Origin: Tenebrio molitor
Taxonomy: Eukaryota > Arthropoda > Insecta > Coleoptera > Tenebrionidae
Length of the DNA: 64,000 bases
Assembly: GCF_963966145.1 (NCBI RefSeq)
Contig: NC_091055.1
Coordinates: 2,046,001-2,110,000 of the forward strand
Direction: 5' to 3'
Under the pieces are notes generated by a model that saw nothing but the letters and a program-made list of their open reading frames with translations, had not been told where the DNA came from and did not search any database. The first letter of the stretch is position 1. Each line of letters starts with the position of its first letter. Below are positions 1 through 10,559 of the stretch, in pieces. Both the position numbers and the translations under genes were made by a program.

Positions 1-2052
1 AACTAGAGGTAGCATAGTGTGCAAGCGTAAGGAGCAAATCTTGAAGAGTGTGAACTTTAATCCATTTAGAATCTTCAAACTCTAAATAGAACGGTTCTTT
101 GGTAGATTTTTCGCATTGTTTGTCGCATTTCTCGACACATTTTTCTTTGGGACAAACTTTAAGATCTTCTATGTCAGGACATGTCCCTAGGACTTCAGGA
201 CTAGCATCTTTGCAAAGCGATTTAAAAGCAGTTAGAATTGGTCTGTAACCAGTGCAGCGACATAAGTTGCCGCTAAATGAGTCCTCGACTTGCTTCATTG
301 TTAGTTCTCCTGATTTGTAGAGAGCATACATGTTCATCACCATTCCAGGAGAACAAAAGCCGCACTGTGTCCCGTTAAATGCTGCCAGTGTTTTTTGGAT
401 TAAGTGGTAATCATCTATAGGATTGCCGATACCTTCGATTGTGAAAATTCTCCAACCGTTGCATGAGAGTATAAGTGTTAAACACTAGATTAGATGTAGA
501 GCAGAAGCAAATTAGAATAGACAAAAGGTCTTACCGAATTAACTGCCAAAAAAACATCTTTTTCAGTAATAGGATCCTTGTTTTGTAGTACAACAACGCA
601 AGCGCCGCAGCCGCCTTCAAGACACATAGCTTTGGTGCCAGTCATGTGCAAAACATTTCTGAGATAGAAGTTTAAACTTATACCGGGGTCTATATCCTTA
701 GTTTGGACTGAAATTATTTTATTTTGAAAATCAAAAATTAATTTTGTTTTACTTAAGCCATTTGGACTTACCAGTGTGTCCAGAATCTTGTAAGTAAAAT
801 TTAATGTTTGTTAGTCTAAAAGTATTAAGTCATGTTTAATACAAAAAAATATACAGTATGTCCCCGGATTGAGTTCACAAGAGGAAACTATTTTTATTTT
901 TTATTTTACGCAAAAACTTCAGAAGAATAACATTTTTTGCTTTATTCGAAATCCCAATTGACTTGCGACGGTCGTATTTGTTGTTGTCATGGTAACGGCG
1001 CAAGAGTGAAAGATGACGCATATTGGTAATTAATGTCTAAGACAAAGATAGCTACACATTTGCGCGGCACCACCTATTTGCGACCATGACTTGAAATCGG
1101 GCCCTTAGAGACCAATTTCAAGTTGACTTGCGACGGTCGCACTTGTTGTCATGGTAACGGCGCAAGAGAGAAAGATGACGCATATTGGTGATTAATATGT
1201 AGGACAAAGATAGCTATACATTTGCGCTGCACCACCTATTTGCAACCATGACTTGAAATCTGGCCCTTATTATAGTACATTGGGTAGACGTAAGATTCGT
1301 CAAAACGGACGAAATTCTTATATGTACTGCATTCTTAAATTAACATTTTTTGTTAAAATTTTGACTTAGAATTAATTTGTATGTTATAAATTTTATTACA
1401 GTTGGCCTTGCTTTTTGACAAACAACTTATTACTGTTAGAAATAATTTTAAAATGTTGTCTTTAGAACAAAGAATTTGTTTAATTCAGTGTTAGACCGGT
1501 TTTCCTCACATATATAATTACGAAATTTAATGAAAATTTTGCCAACACGGATGGGTGTGCAGAAACTTATAAGTTTCTAAAAACTGAATCAGTGACTAAT
1601 TTACAAAAAATGTTCAGTGAAGACCTGCCTAATAGTGCTCAAGACCTAAGCCAGCACATAAGAAACGCGGTAGCATCATTTACAATTGAAAAAAATTGAA
1701 ATACAGGTTTTAAAGACCTTCGATATAGGGCTGAATTATATGCAGAAAATGGCGGAGTTAATGAAATAGTTTTATATTGAAATATTGTTTGATTTAAAAA
1801 AAGTAAAATATTGTTTCTGCATTTTCTTTTATTTTAATATTAAGTCATCCTCTGTGTTGAAGAAGACTTTTTAATAACAGAAATGGGGGTTTCAAATAAA
1901 GCAAAAAATGTTATTCCTCTGAAGTTTTTGCGTAAAATCAGAAACAAAAATGTTTTGCGTCTCAATCCGGGCACATACTGTATATGAACATACTTTTTTG
2001 CTCGCAGTAGATTGGCATCACTGTTTTCTGGAGAGGACTGTGTTAATCCCAT
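1..2052 (-). CDS. Aldehyde oxidase / xanthine dehydrogenase family protein, 5' part (runs off window)
   Basis: This is the N-terminal iron-sulfur region of a molybdo-flavoenzyme that oxidises aldehydes or purines. Inferred exons on the minus strand are 2052-1994, 815-772, 707-535 and 484 to beyond base 1. All junctions are GT-AG and the phases (2, 1, 0) join cleanly. The model starts at ATG 2052 (context AACAATGG). The first [2Fe-2S] ligands are Cys63, 68, 71 and 93 (motif CLEGGCGAC), with the same spacing as bovine XDH. The second cluster uses Cys133, 136, 167 and 169 (CGFC ... CRC). A cysteine-rich linker and the start of the FAD domain follow. The motif GTKAMC-EGGCGAC and the block after Cys93 look more like insect aldehyde oxidase than XDH, but one subdomain cannot decide this. 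Exon 1 would add about 17 residues before the usual N-terminus. Exon 1 is inferred from phase and position only; the other exons are firm. Confidence 0.85.
854..1980 (-). mobile_element. Decayed mariner-like (Tc1/mariner) element in AOX/XDH intron 1
   Basis: The element is flanked by TA on both sides (852-853 and 1981-1982). Its ends are about 100-bp terminal inverted repeats starting CAGTATGT(C/G)CCCGG, at 854-957 and 1880-1980. Inside, on the plus strand near 1454-1780, are fragments reminiscent of a mariner transposase: a start-like MLSLEQR segment, later a QDLSQHIRNAVASF-like piece, and a terminal block with an NGG motif. Stop codons break all frames, so it cannot make its own transposase. 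Strand is arbitrary; the relic transposase reads on +. Confidence 0.8.
958..1269. repeat. Two tandem ~150-bp copies inside the mariner-like element
   Basis: Copy 1 (958-1107) and copy 2 (1123-1269) share long blocks, beginning TTGACTTGCGACGGTCG and ending GGCCCTTA, with scattered substitutions. A 15-bp spacer separates them. They sit just inside the left inverted repeat, so the duplication belongs to the element or to an earlier insertion in it. Confidence 0.85.
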
Positions 2053-4492
2053 TGTTAAAATAATTCACTCCAAATTTAAGTTGGGCTAAAATTTTCAAAA
2101 TTAAAAAAATAATAAAACGTACATTAATTTTATATTACAAAGTAAAAATATTCTGTTAGTGGAATGGACATAATTAAAACAGTTTTGTACTTTTTCGAAA
2201 TTTTACTGTTTGTGGTTTTTCTAACTAAACAAATATGTCTCGGGCATGTATAATACGTATACTACGATATGGTATTGTGTCAAAGGTTAATGATATGATT
2301 GCTGATTTATATTTGCATTATTCCTCGCAAACTACTTATAATTAGATAAAACAATTTAAAATTGCACATAAAAAGTTTTTCTTGAGGTTTCATACTTCGC
2401 CTTAATTAAACTAAACTAAACTTAATTATCTAAATTTTAGTATAAGGACAAGTTGCTGAAACATTATCATAATTAAGTTATAAATAATATAGTTTTTTCA
2501 CTACTAGTCTTAGAAGGCGTCATTATTGACTCTCAAACTGAACCCAGAAGTAGAATTTTTCTCCTCCTGGTTAATAAATTTTTTTCATTATTAACCGGTG
2601 GTTAATAATGAACAGCCTAGCAACGAAAGATTTTCGTTGATTTCATTGGTTAACGTAAACCGACGATTTTCAATTTCCATAGCAACAGTTGAAAAAAAAT
2701 AATTTAATTAATAATAATTATTAGAAAGGGTTTTAACGTATCTAGTAGTAAAAAAAATTGTATATAAACCACGGTGGAGAAGTCCCTTATAACCTTCGCG
2801 CCTTAGGTACATCTCTGGGCACGCCTCGGGATCTAATCTTGGCGCTCTGGCTATAATCATGAACTTCTCGACCTTGGTTTATAATATACTATTTCCTAAA
2901 CTGCCAGGTGTTAATAAATTATGTGAAAATAAATGAGAAACTTACATTTGTCTTATAATATTTGTTATTATTATTCTTATCAATAACGCTTGCAAGATTT
3001 ACGTCGTAAGATTAAGACTGCAATATTTTAACTCTATCTCAAAAAGTATAAATTAAAAAATGTATTTTAGAAATTGTTGATATCAATTCGGCTATGCAAT
3101 TTGGATGTAGGTTGCGACATCTATCGAGAATAATATGAACCATGTGAAGGTAACTAGGATATTATGACTCTTTTATTTTATGTCACTTTCTGTTATTTGT
3201 TTCCTAAGCTACCATACAGAAGATCTCGTTTCGTAAAATTGTACCGATTGTACCAAATATGTATGTATTATCTATGTATGTATAATCTTTTGTAACAGAA
3301 TGCTATTTAATTCTATCGTCAGTGAGGACTGAGGACGTCTGTGGTCTTGAATGGTGGTGTTTTGAATTATCATGTAAGTGATTCCATATAAAACTTAGAC
3401 TAAAATTAATGTATCTTATGAGGCAACCCCACTTATTGACTAGTCGTGTATAGAGTCGTTGAAAATAAGAAAACCGCCACAAATTTTAAACTGATTATAA
3501 AATGGAGTATTGAGACTAGATAATTTTTTTTATTAGTCTACTGTCCAATAGGTGGCGACTGTAGCCCAGTAAGTTTTCAGTGGTAAGTTTGCAGCAGTTT
3601 ACAGCATCCGAAAAGGTAGTAAATTAATCATGAAAAATAAAACTTAGGGTCTTAACTTAACTCAATTAATACAATTTTTATATATACATGTTATTAGACA
3701 ACTGTTATCATTAAATTGAATGATATTTTGGAAATAGGTTTCAAGCATAAATTAGGTAATAGTCCAAAGTAAAAACCATTCTGTATAAATTCTAAAACAT
3801 CCAATATTAATTAAATACTGCTTAGTGCCCAATAAAATACTAAATGACAGTAGTAAACATTTCAAATACGCATTTTGCTAGGAATCTGACTTTTTTTCGT
3901 AGGTAACATTGACGGCGTTTTTAAATCGTATGTCATATCTCCCCATTTGACATCCGTATCACCTATGATTATCACTTTTTATCAATTTCATAAGAAGTAA
4001 ATAGTTCATTTTCAGGCATAATGCTTGAAAAAGATGAAGTTTTATTTTTGTTTTAAATTAGGTACATAATTCAACACCATCAGAGCATGCGCATCGCGAC
4101 GTTAAATGTCTTTCAGTGATTCTCAAATTATTTTTAGTTTTGATGTTAAAAATATAAGATACGTTCATAGTGTGAGAACATCAACGGATGTTGAATAATA
4201 TTATTCAGAATATGTGTTTATTAATACGAGGATTTATTAGAAACTAAAATTTTCGAGTAAAATAAAAATTGATTGTTTTTGTTTGATTCGGGACTGCTGG
4301 TAAATCTTAATTCCAATTATCATCGCTTGGGGGCTCCGCTCTGTCAAAATAATAATAACAAATTGGAGGGAAATCAAGTGCGAAATGGTTCCAAAACCCG
4401 AATGTATTTCTCGAATTTTTCTGTGTCAAGCTATCACTGTCGGTGTGTGCAAGTGAACGTGTTAAAGCCGCCCATGCAGTAATAAAATCAAA
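2053..4492. other. Intergenic region between divergent AOX/XDH and EXO1 genes
   Basis: This 2.4-kb spacer separates two divergently transcribed genes. It should contain both promoters. No protein-coding signal is seen. It contains a short palindrome near 2586-2610 (CATTATTAACC / GGTTAATAATG) and the hairpin repeat at 2761-2889. No TATA box is obvious next to either start. Confidence 0.6.
2761..2889. repeat. 129-bp near-palindromic hairpin repeat (MITE-like)
   Basis: The left half begins TATATAAACCACGGTGGAG and the right half ends in its imperfect complement. Similarity between the arms continues to the centre through TTATA-CC, CGCGCC and GGGC blocks. This is a foldback element of a type dispersed in insect genomes. 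No coding capacity. Confidence 0.7.
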
Positions 4493-6500
4493 ATGGGTAT
4501 CTCTCAACTATTACCCCTGCTTGAAAAGAGCACCAGACCATGCCATGTTTCTGAATTAAGGGGGCGAACGGTGGCTGTCGACAGCTACTGTTGGCTCCAC
4601 AAAGGAGCAAGAAGTTGTGCTTTGCAATTAGCGAAAGGCGAAGAGACTGATATGTGAGTTGAATAATAAAATTAACCATCATTTAATAATTATAACCCGT
4701 AGGTATGTCACTTACTGTCTGAAGTATGTAAATATGTTGCTGAGCTATGATATTAAACCAATAATGGTTTTTGATGGACGCCACTTACCTGCCAAGCTAA
4801 AAACAGAAGAAAAGAGAAGGATTTCAAAAAAACATGCTCGAAAGCAAGGCATGGAATTCTTGAGACTGGGCCAAACTGCTGAAGCTTACAAGTTTTTCTG
4901 CCAGTGTGTTGAGGTTACCCCTGCAATGGCATTAGCCCTCATCAAGGAGTGCAGAAAACTGCATGTTGATTGCATTGTGGCACCATATGAATCTGATGCT
5001 CAATTAGCTTATTTCAGTTTAAAAGGAATAGCAGACTGCATTATTTCAGAAGACTCAGATTTGCTGCTTTTTGGGTGCAAAAAGGTCAGATTTTGAAACT
5101 TTTTTTATTAATGTTTAACAACTAAAATTTAAAGGTTTTGTATAAAATGGATGTAAATGGTTGTGGACAACTTGTGGAAGCTGAGAAACTGCATTTATCC
5201 ATGAAAATGCGCCCTGAAAAGTACAGCTTTGATAAGTTTAGGCACATGTGTATCCTGTCTGGCTGTGATTATTTAGATTCCCTTCCTGGGATTGGATTAA
5301 AAAAAGCACTGAAATTTGTAACCATGACTGCTGAAACTAATCCAGCACTTGTTAGTTTAGTTACTTTCATTAATACATCTTCTAACTTAAAATTTAGTTT
5401 TTAGACAAAGTACCAAGATATTTAAATATGCGCCATTTGGCCATTAATGAAGAGTATAAAGAGAATTTTTTTATAGCAGATTCAACATTTTTGCACCAAA
5501 CTGTCTTTGATCCGTTTCAAAAGCGCTTAATACCTCTCACTCCAATTCAAACAAACCCAGAGTATTGCAAAAACTCAGGGGATCAGTTTGATCATAATGA
5601 AGCATTCCAGTTAGCAATAGGCAATTTAAATCCTCTTACAATGGAAAAAATTGACAACTGGGATCCAAATAACAGTATTGTGAGTCAATTCATAGTTCAG
5701 TAAACTAATAAAAAAAAAAATGTTTTCAGATTAGTCAATATAGTATTTGGTCAACAAATTTTAAACCTCGTCCTTTGATAAGTGAGAAAAAACCTCAGCA
5801 AGAATCAAAACTGATCAAAACAAAGAGCTTTGACAGTACAGCTGTTGAAGTAGCTAAATTAGAACATGACCAACTAGTTGAAAAAGAGTTGGAGTTCTAC
5901 AAAAATATGACGCCTGTTACTGTTGATGTGCAGACAGATCCTGTTTCACCTCCAAGGCCAGAACCTTCAGTTTCACCAGTATTGGGGAACAATCCATTTA
6001 TTAAGAAAAAAATAAGTAAATTTCAAGTGACAGAAACAACGCTATCTAAAAAAGTTGTCAGCCGATTTTTCTCCTCAACTGCCTCAGAAAACCAAACAGA
6101 AAGTAGTGCTGAAACTTCAGAATGTTCTTCACCATTATCAACTCCTCCCAATGACGATGAAATCGCCCAAGCAGAGTTTGATGCAGAACTGTTCCCAATA
6201 CTCACCCCTGAGGAGAACCGTGCTGAAATGGAAATTCTCTCATGGCAATCTCAAGAAGATGAAAATGTACTGGAGAGTGATGATGATTATCCTCTAGTTG
6301 AATGCGAATGTATTTTGGAAGTGGATGAAACCGAATGCGAAATTGTAACAGAAAATACATTGGTGAGCGTGGAAAACCTCCCAAAAGATCTTAATAAGAA
6401 AAGAAAATTCGTATCTGAACCCGCAATTAGCTTGAGTAAGAGACCAAAAAACCAGCCAACCATTCAAGATATGTTCAAGAGAATGAAGATGAAGTCATGA
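4493..6500 (+). CDS. EXO1: Exonuclease 1 (5' flap endonuclease / 5'-3' exonuclease), five exons
   Basis: A RAD2/FEN-family nuclease that degrades the nicked strand in mismatch repair and resects DNA ends in the nucleus. Exons: 4493-4653, 4703-5084, 5135-5354, 5405-5679, 5730-6500. Introns are 49-50 nt and the sum (1809 nt) is in frame for 602 residues. Fly and human homologues are longer (about 730-850), the difference lying in the C-terminal tail. Catalytic and DNA-contact residues are in place: Asp30, His36, Asp78, Lys85, Arg92, Glu150, Asp152, Asp171, Asp173 and Asp226 (SGCDY), followed by the GIGLKKA helix-turn-helix. The tail is disordered and acidic. It carries SRFF (457-460), like the MLH1-interacting box, a basic KKRK stretch, and QPTIQDMF (588-595), like a PCNA-interacting box. 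The exon 3 donor (GTTTAG at 5355) is weak and chosen by phase; the others are clear. Confidence 0.95.
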
Positions 6501-6700
6501 ACGTGATGGAATTTTTTCGTTTTTATTCAACATGTTTGTTTGATTTTGCTGTTTTCAAGTTCAAGTGAAAGTATTGTGTTTTTAAAAAGCGGTTGTGTTT
6601 CGCTATTTTAATGTGTTAATGTTTGAATCTCAGGTTCTAGATATTTAAGATTTTCATACTTCTTTAATATGTTTATTGTTTTTGTTCAGAGCTTTTTTAT

Positions 6701-6706
6701 AATAAA
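6701..6706 (+). terminator. Poly(A) signal for EXO1
   Basis: An AATAAA hexamer lies 201 nt after the EXO1 stop codon, in T-rich DNA with a following GT-rich stretch (TTCAGTGTTTTTC). It is the first canonical signal downstream of the gene. Confidence 0.65.
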
Positions 6707-7348
6707 TTTTGCATTAAACGTTCAATTCAGTGTTTTTCACCACTCATTATAAGTAAGAAAGAAGTAAAACAGATTGGTAACGTGATTACAGTAATGTCAC
6801 ACGTTATGCGTCAACTTTACAAGTTAATATCAAATGATGAACCAAGATAAAAACTGAAGAAAAAAAGTTTGGCCTGGTTTATTCGACATTTTTCCAGAAA
6901 AAAATTCTTCGTAACAGCTTTATATTGCTAAATATAGAACTAATTACCAACATATAGTATTTTCTAACTAAACTTGTACCGTGAGATCATTTAAATTTAT
7001 AATAAAGTAGGCTACGACTTAAAATTAGATTGGCAGCACTGTTGTATTGTTTTAATATAAAAGAAATGAAGCACTACAAAATAATACAGTTTTATGTAAC
7101 AATCATAAAAAATGTTCGAAGTGTTCTCCCCTGGCTTGGACATAATTGTTAGAACTAGCGCCGTTTCATATTTTCTGTTGAATTTTGAAACGTTATTTTG
7201 ACCATTCAAATCAAGTTGTCAACTCGAAGATGAAATCAATAAATTACAATTTTTAAAGGGTGATTAACGGAAAAACTCACTCAGATTTTTCAATTTGGCC
7301 GCAATAAACAAGCCCAAGACATTAATACCAAAAACTGAAAATTACATT

Positions 7349-7518
7349 GGGCCGTATCACGACAGCGTTATTAAAGTTGCCGTTAGCTAGAGTCGTGATT
7401 GAAATAAACATAAAACGATATAGATTTATGCAATTATAACGTGCCAGAAAGAGATGAATGCGTCACCATCGTCATTAGAGTCATGATTAAATCTAATAAG
7501 GGTGTCGTGATACGGCCC
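7349..7518. mobile_element. 170-bp MITE with perfect 16-bp terminal inverted repeats
   Basis: The ends are GGGCCGTATCACGACA and its exact complement TGTCGTGATACGGCCC. The interior is short and non-coding. A clear target-site duplication is not seen (CATT on the left, ATCTT on the right), so the superfamily is not assigned. Confidence 0.75.
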
Positions 7519-7653
7519 ATCTTATAAATTACGTAAAAATTGACCGAGAACGATGTCCGTTCACTTGGTCATGAATATGAATTAAAATTAATTTAAAACA
7601 ATTATAAATCGTCAGAATTGTAAACGGTATTTTCTAAACTTGGTCAGCTGTCG

Positions 7654-7873
7654 CTATCGTGGAAGTCTGACAACGTCGCCTTCAGAGACGACTATTAGAC
7701 GCGCGAAGATCTTTTCATCTCTTGCTGGATTTCCTTGTTGTTCACTTAACAATTTTTTGAGTTGCAAATCTTCCATTATGTTTTAGAAGCGTTCTTTTTT
7801 AGACCCATTTCTTCAAACACTTTAATTTTTTTAAGATTTGACCCGTTCGCTCATCGTCATGCGATGTTGCCAT
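7654..7873 (-). pseudogene. Possible frame-broken coding remnant of unknown origin
   Basis: Reading the minus strand, an ATG at 7873 opens 24 codons (MATSHDDERTGQILKK...) to a stop at 7799. A second ATG at 7776 opens 40 codons (MEDLQLKKLLSEQQGN ... VVRLPR) to a stop at 7654. The two are in different frames. The residue composition (charged, helix-like, K/E/D/L rich) looks more like protein than random AT-rich DNA. I do not recognise the family. It could be a decayed retrocopy, two short exons, or chance. Confidence 0.25.
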
Positions 7874-9397
7874 ATTATAGTTCACACAGTTTAATTCTTA
7901 ATAGCTGCAATATTTAAAAATGCAATCGTGAATCATGTTGGAATGTAACTAAATCAAAAGTATTTTATATATTCATACAACATTTTTGTAACACAACAAT
8001 AACAAGTACTGTCATCACCGTGGTGCGATGAATGACAATTTTAATTGTTATTACATCCTAAATTTCTATTTTTCTGCGATAAATGCGTGATAAAAAAATA
8101 CTAGAAAATTTAATCTGTAATAATTGTTCAGACGATCTGAAGCTTACAAAATATTTTTCAAAGTATTTTTATAGAATAAAACTCGATGCTTAAATACACG
8201 TAAGAGCATTCTTAGGGCAATTACTTATAAATAATTGGTCGTAGCGATACAGGTCATTAATTTTTTTATTATAGTAAGTATAGTATGGAATTTGAAAATG
8301 TTATATAGCAACGATCTCGTAATAATGAGCCATATTTTTTTTACAACCGACTTATTTTCGTCTGGCAATAAAACAAGAATTACAAGAAACAAATTTTGAG
8401 AAGTGCCTAATTAACCAGAAAACACATCACTAGCACCTTGAAATGAACTGTGAATGTCTTCGCGATTAACTAAATTGAAAAATAATGAAACACCACAGAA
8501 CTGTAATTACAACACGCTAATATTTTAGCAAAATCCTGTGGGTATATTTCGCAGACCTTGAAGTGGTGCCGTTGAGGCCACCAAACCATCAATTTCTGTC
8601 ACTTTCATTCTTATTACATAATCGATGCCAGTTATTCGATATTGAATTTTATAATTGTGGAAGTTTGACACGACAAAAAATTTTCAGACCATTGTAAATA
8701 AAATTGCGTCGAGGTTATCGAGATGTGAAATTCTTCATAAAACTTTTAACCAACTTCACACTTTTTCAGCAGTCTCGAATACAGGGGGCTTGACATTCAA
8801 TATGAGCAGCAGTAAATCCAAAACTAAGCAATTACATTCAGTATCGACACGTTTCACCGGCCAAGTTGCATCATCTAGATAATAATTAGTTAAATGTCTA
8901 ATCGCAGATGCACAAAGAGATCGGATAATTACTGCAATTACAGGCACAATAAAAGGACGAACATCCTTCATATGCACAATTGCGTGTTCACGGAATTTAT
9001 TCTGTGGATATTACAAGTGAATTAATTTAAAAGCGCCACATTTGTGTCGACGTGGAGATAATAAAGAAATTTGCAAACGGCTGGGTAGAGATGTCTGTTC
9101 TTATATCGTCATGTATCGGTAGAGCTGCCAATCCGTTGAAATTAAGGCTTTTACAAAAATGTTCGTTTTGTGTTATTTAAAAGTCAAATGCGTTTAGACG
9201 AGACGTACAAATCCATTTTCGCTTTCCATTTCCGCCAACCGGTCCAAGAATAGACAGGTTGTCAATTCTCGAGATAAGGAAAGGTATTTTAAAAACATTT
9301 TTACATCCCTCGGCTCGCAATTACTACCTGGTCATTGCAAGAACGCCTCCACCCTATTTAGTTTTGTTGCAACCCCCGTCCTGTCCACATCTCCGAG

Positions 9398-9452
9398 GTA
9401 AGACCTGCAAAAATTGTCACCGTTTATAATTAATGTCGTTGCTATAATTCAG
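9398..9452 (+). other. 5'UTR intron of the small membrane/secreted protein gene
   Basis: A strong donor (GAG/GTAAGA) at 9398 pairs with an acceptor (ATAATTCAG) ending at 9452, one base before the ATG at 9453. The 55-nt size matches other introns here. A CCTATTTAG element around 9353-9361 could be the core promoter of the short first exon. Confidence 0.6.
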
Positions 9453-9997
9453 ATGGTCTCAGCAACCCGGACCCTTGCCTTGGCGACATTAGCCCTAATT
9501 TCTACAGCTGCAACAAGTTCTACAAATCCCTTGAAGAAGGATGACAGCACCGAAGTAGCAGGTCTTAACTGGTCATTTTATAACATCGCAGCGCTTAGCG
9601 GTGCGGTGTTGGTGGTTAGTGCCGGTTTCGCCGCTCTTGTAGCCATTTTCTTACCCCTATTTGCTTTTACGTCGTGTTATTATATTTTCGGCACTTGCCG
9701 TGATACGTTCAACATTCTCGAGGATTTCGTGATACCTCGAAAAGTCAACAAAAGATCCGTCGAATACTTGGAACCCGTCCTGACCACCCTCGCCAACGCT
9801 TACGAGAAATACGCCGACAATGATGTAAAAAAAAAGTCCAAGAAACCCACCTTCTGAGGACCATCGCTTTCTTCTTCCAGATCATTCCAGTTGCCATCAA
9901 CATATTCAAACTCACCTTTCTAATTTTTGACTTGTTGTATCAACTCTTCAATTTACTCAAAACTTTTATCAATTTGTTCAAAATGTGGTACGGTTAG
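9453..9997 (+). CDS. Small signal-peptide/membrane protein with an optional last intron; family not recognised
   Basis: The ATG at 9453 follows a 5'UTR splice acceptor. The protein starts with a signal peptide-like stretch (about residues 1-22), then an acidic/Thr linker. A long hydrophobic segment (about 45-76) rich in Ala, Val and Phe looks like one or two membrane passes. Next come a Cys pair around SCYYIFGTC, a basic RKVNKRS motif and a helical segment. Two 3' ends are possible. If read through, translation stops at 9857 (134 aa) with a lysine-rich tail. If the 56-nt intron 9825-9880 (donor GAT/GTAAAA, acceptor CTTCTTCCAG) is removed, the frame continues in phase 0 to a stop at 9995-9997 (162 aa). 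That form ends in a hydrophobic segment (VAINIFKLTFLIFDLL...). The strong polypyrimidine tract and protein-like downstream frame make the spliced form my preferred model. Function unknown; not assigned to a named insect family. Confidence 0.7.
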
Positions 9998-10058
9998 ACT
10001 AATGTGAATGCTTGCTCATCGAGGACTGTCTTTATTAGCGGTAATTGTGAAATGTTGA

Positions 10059-10068
10059 ATAAATAAAG
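10059..10068 (+). terminator. Overlapping poly(A) signals for the small protein gene
   Basis: Two overlapping AATAAA hexamers (10059-10064 and 10063-10068) lie about 60 nt after the distal stop codon, followed by a GTGTG-containing stretch. Confidence 0.7.
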
Positions 10069-10559
10069 CTGTGTGCCATTATTAAGTGTATTTTTTCGAT
10101 TGAGTTCATCCAATTTTGTCAAGTTCGATGAGCTGTGAGATTATTTAATTACGAGAAAGGGAAGGAACGAAATAAAAGAATCTCTCCAAAAAAAAATCAC
10201 ACTTTAATACCGTGCCAACTTAATAATTCTGCTGTTACAAAACTGCAATAAAAAAAACAAAGGCACGTAAGTATTACAATAGTATTATTAAAAAATAAAC
10301 AATTTTATGACGTGGGGTATGTCAACAAGAAGGTTGTAGAAACAGTCTAATTGCCTACAATTTCCTTGTTATCTTAACTGAATGTAATACGAAAATTGTC
10401 GTGTTGACAAGATGACGGCGGATGGCAATCTCGATTGACTTTCTTGAAAACATAGATAAGCCCAGTTCGGACCTCGACCCCTCGACAAACGTGATTGTTG
10501 TCGTCAAAAAAAACCAGAAATCAACCGACACATTTAGCGTCGTGAGAAGGAATGAATTA

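Larger units (their letters stand above)
6707..9300. other. Intergenic region downstream of EXO1
   Basis: AT-rich spacer. The only structures seen are the MITE at 7349-7518 and the coding-like fragments at 7654-7873 on the minus strand. Another minus-strand open stretch at 7012-7209 has no recognisable domain. Confidence 0.5.
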
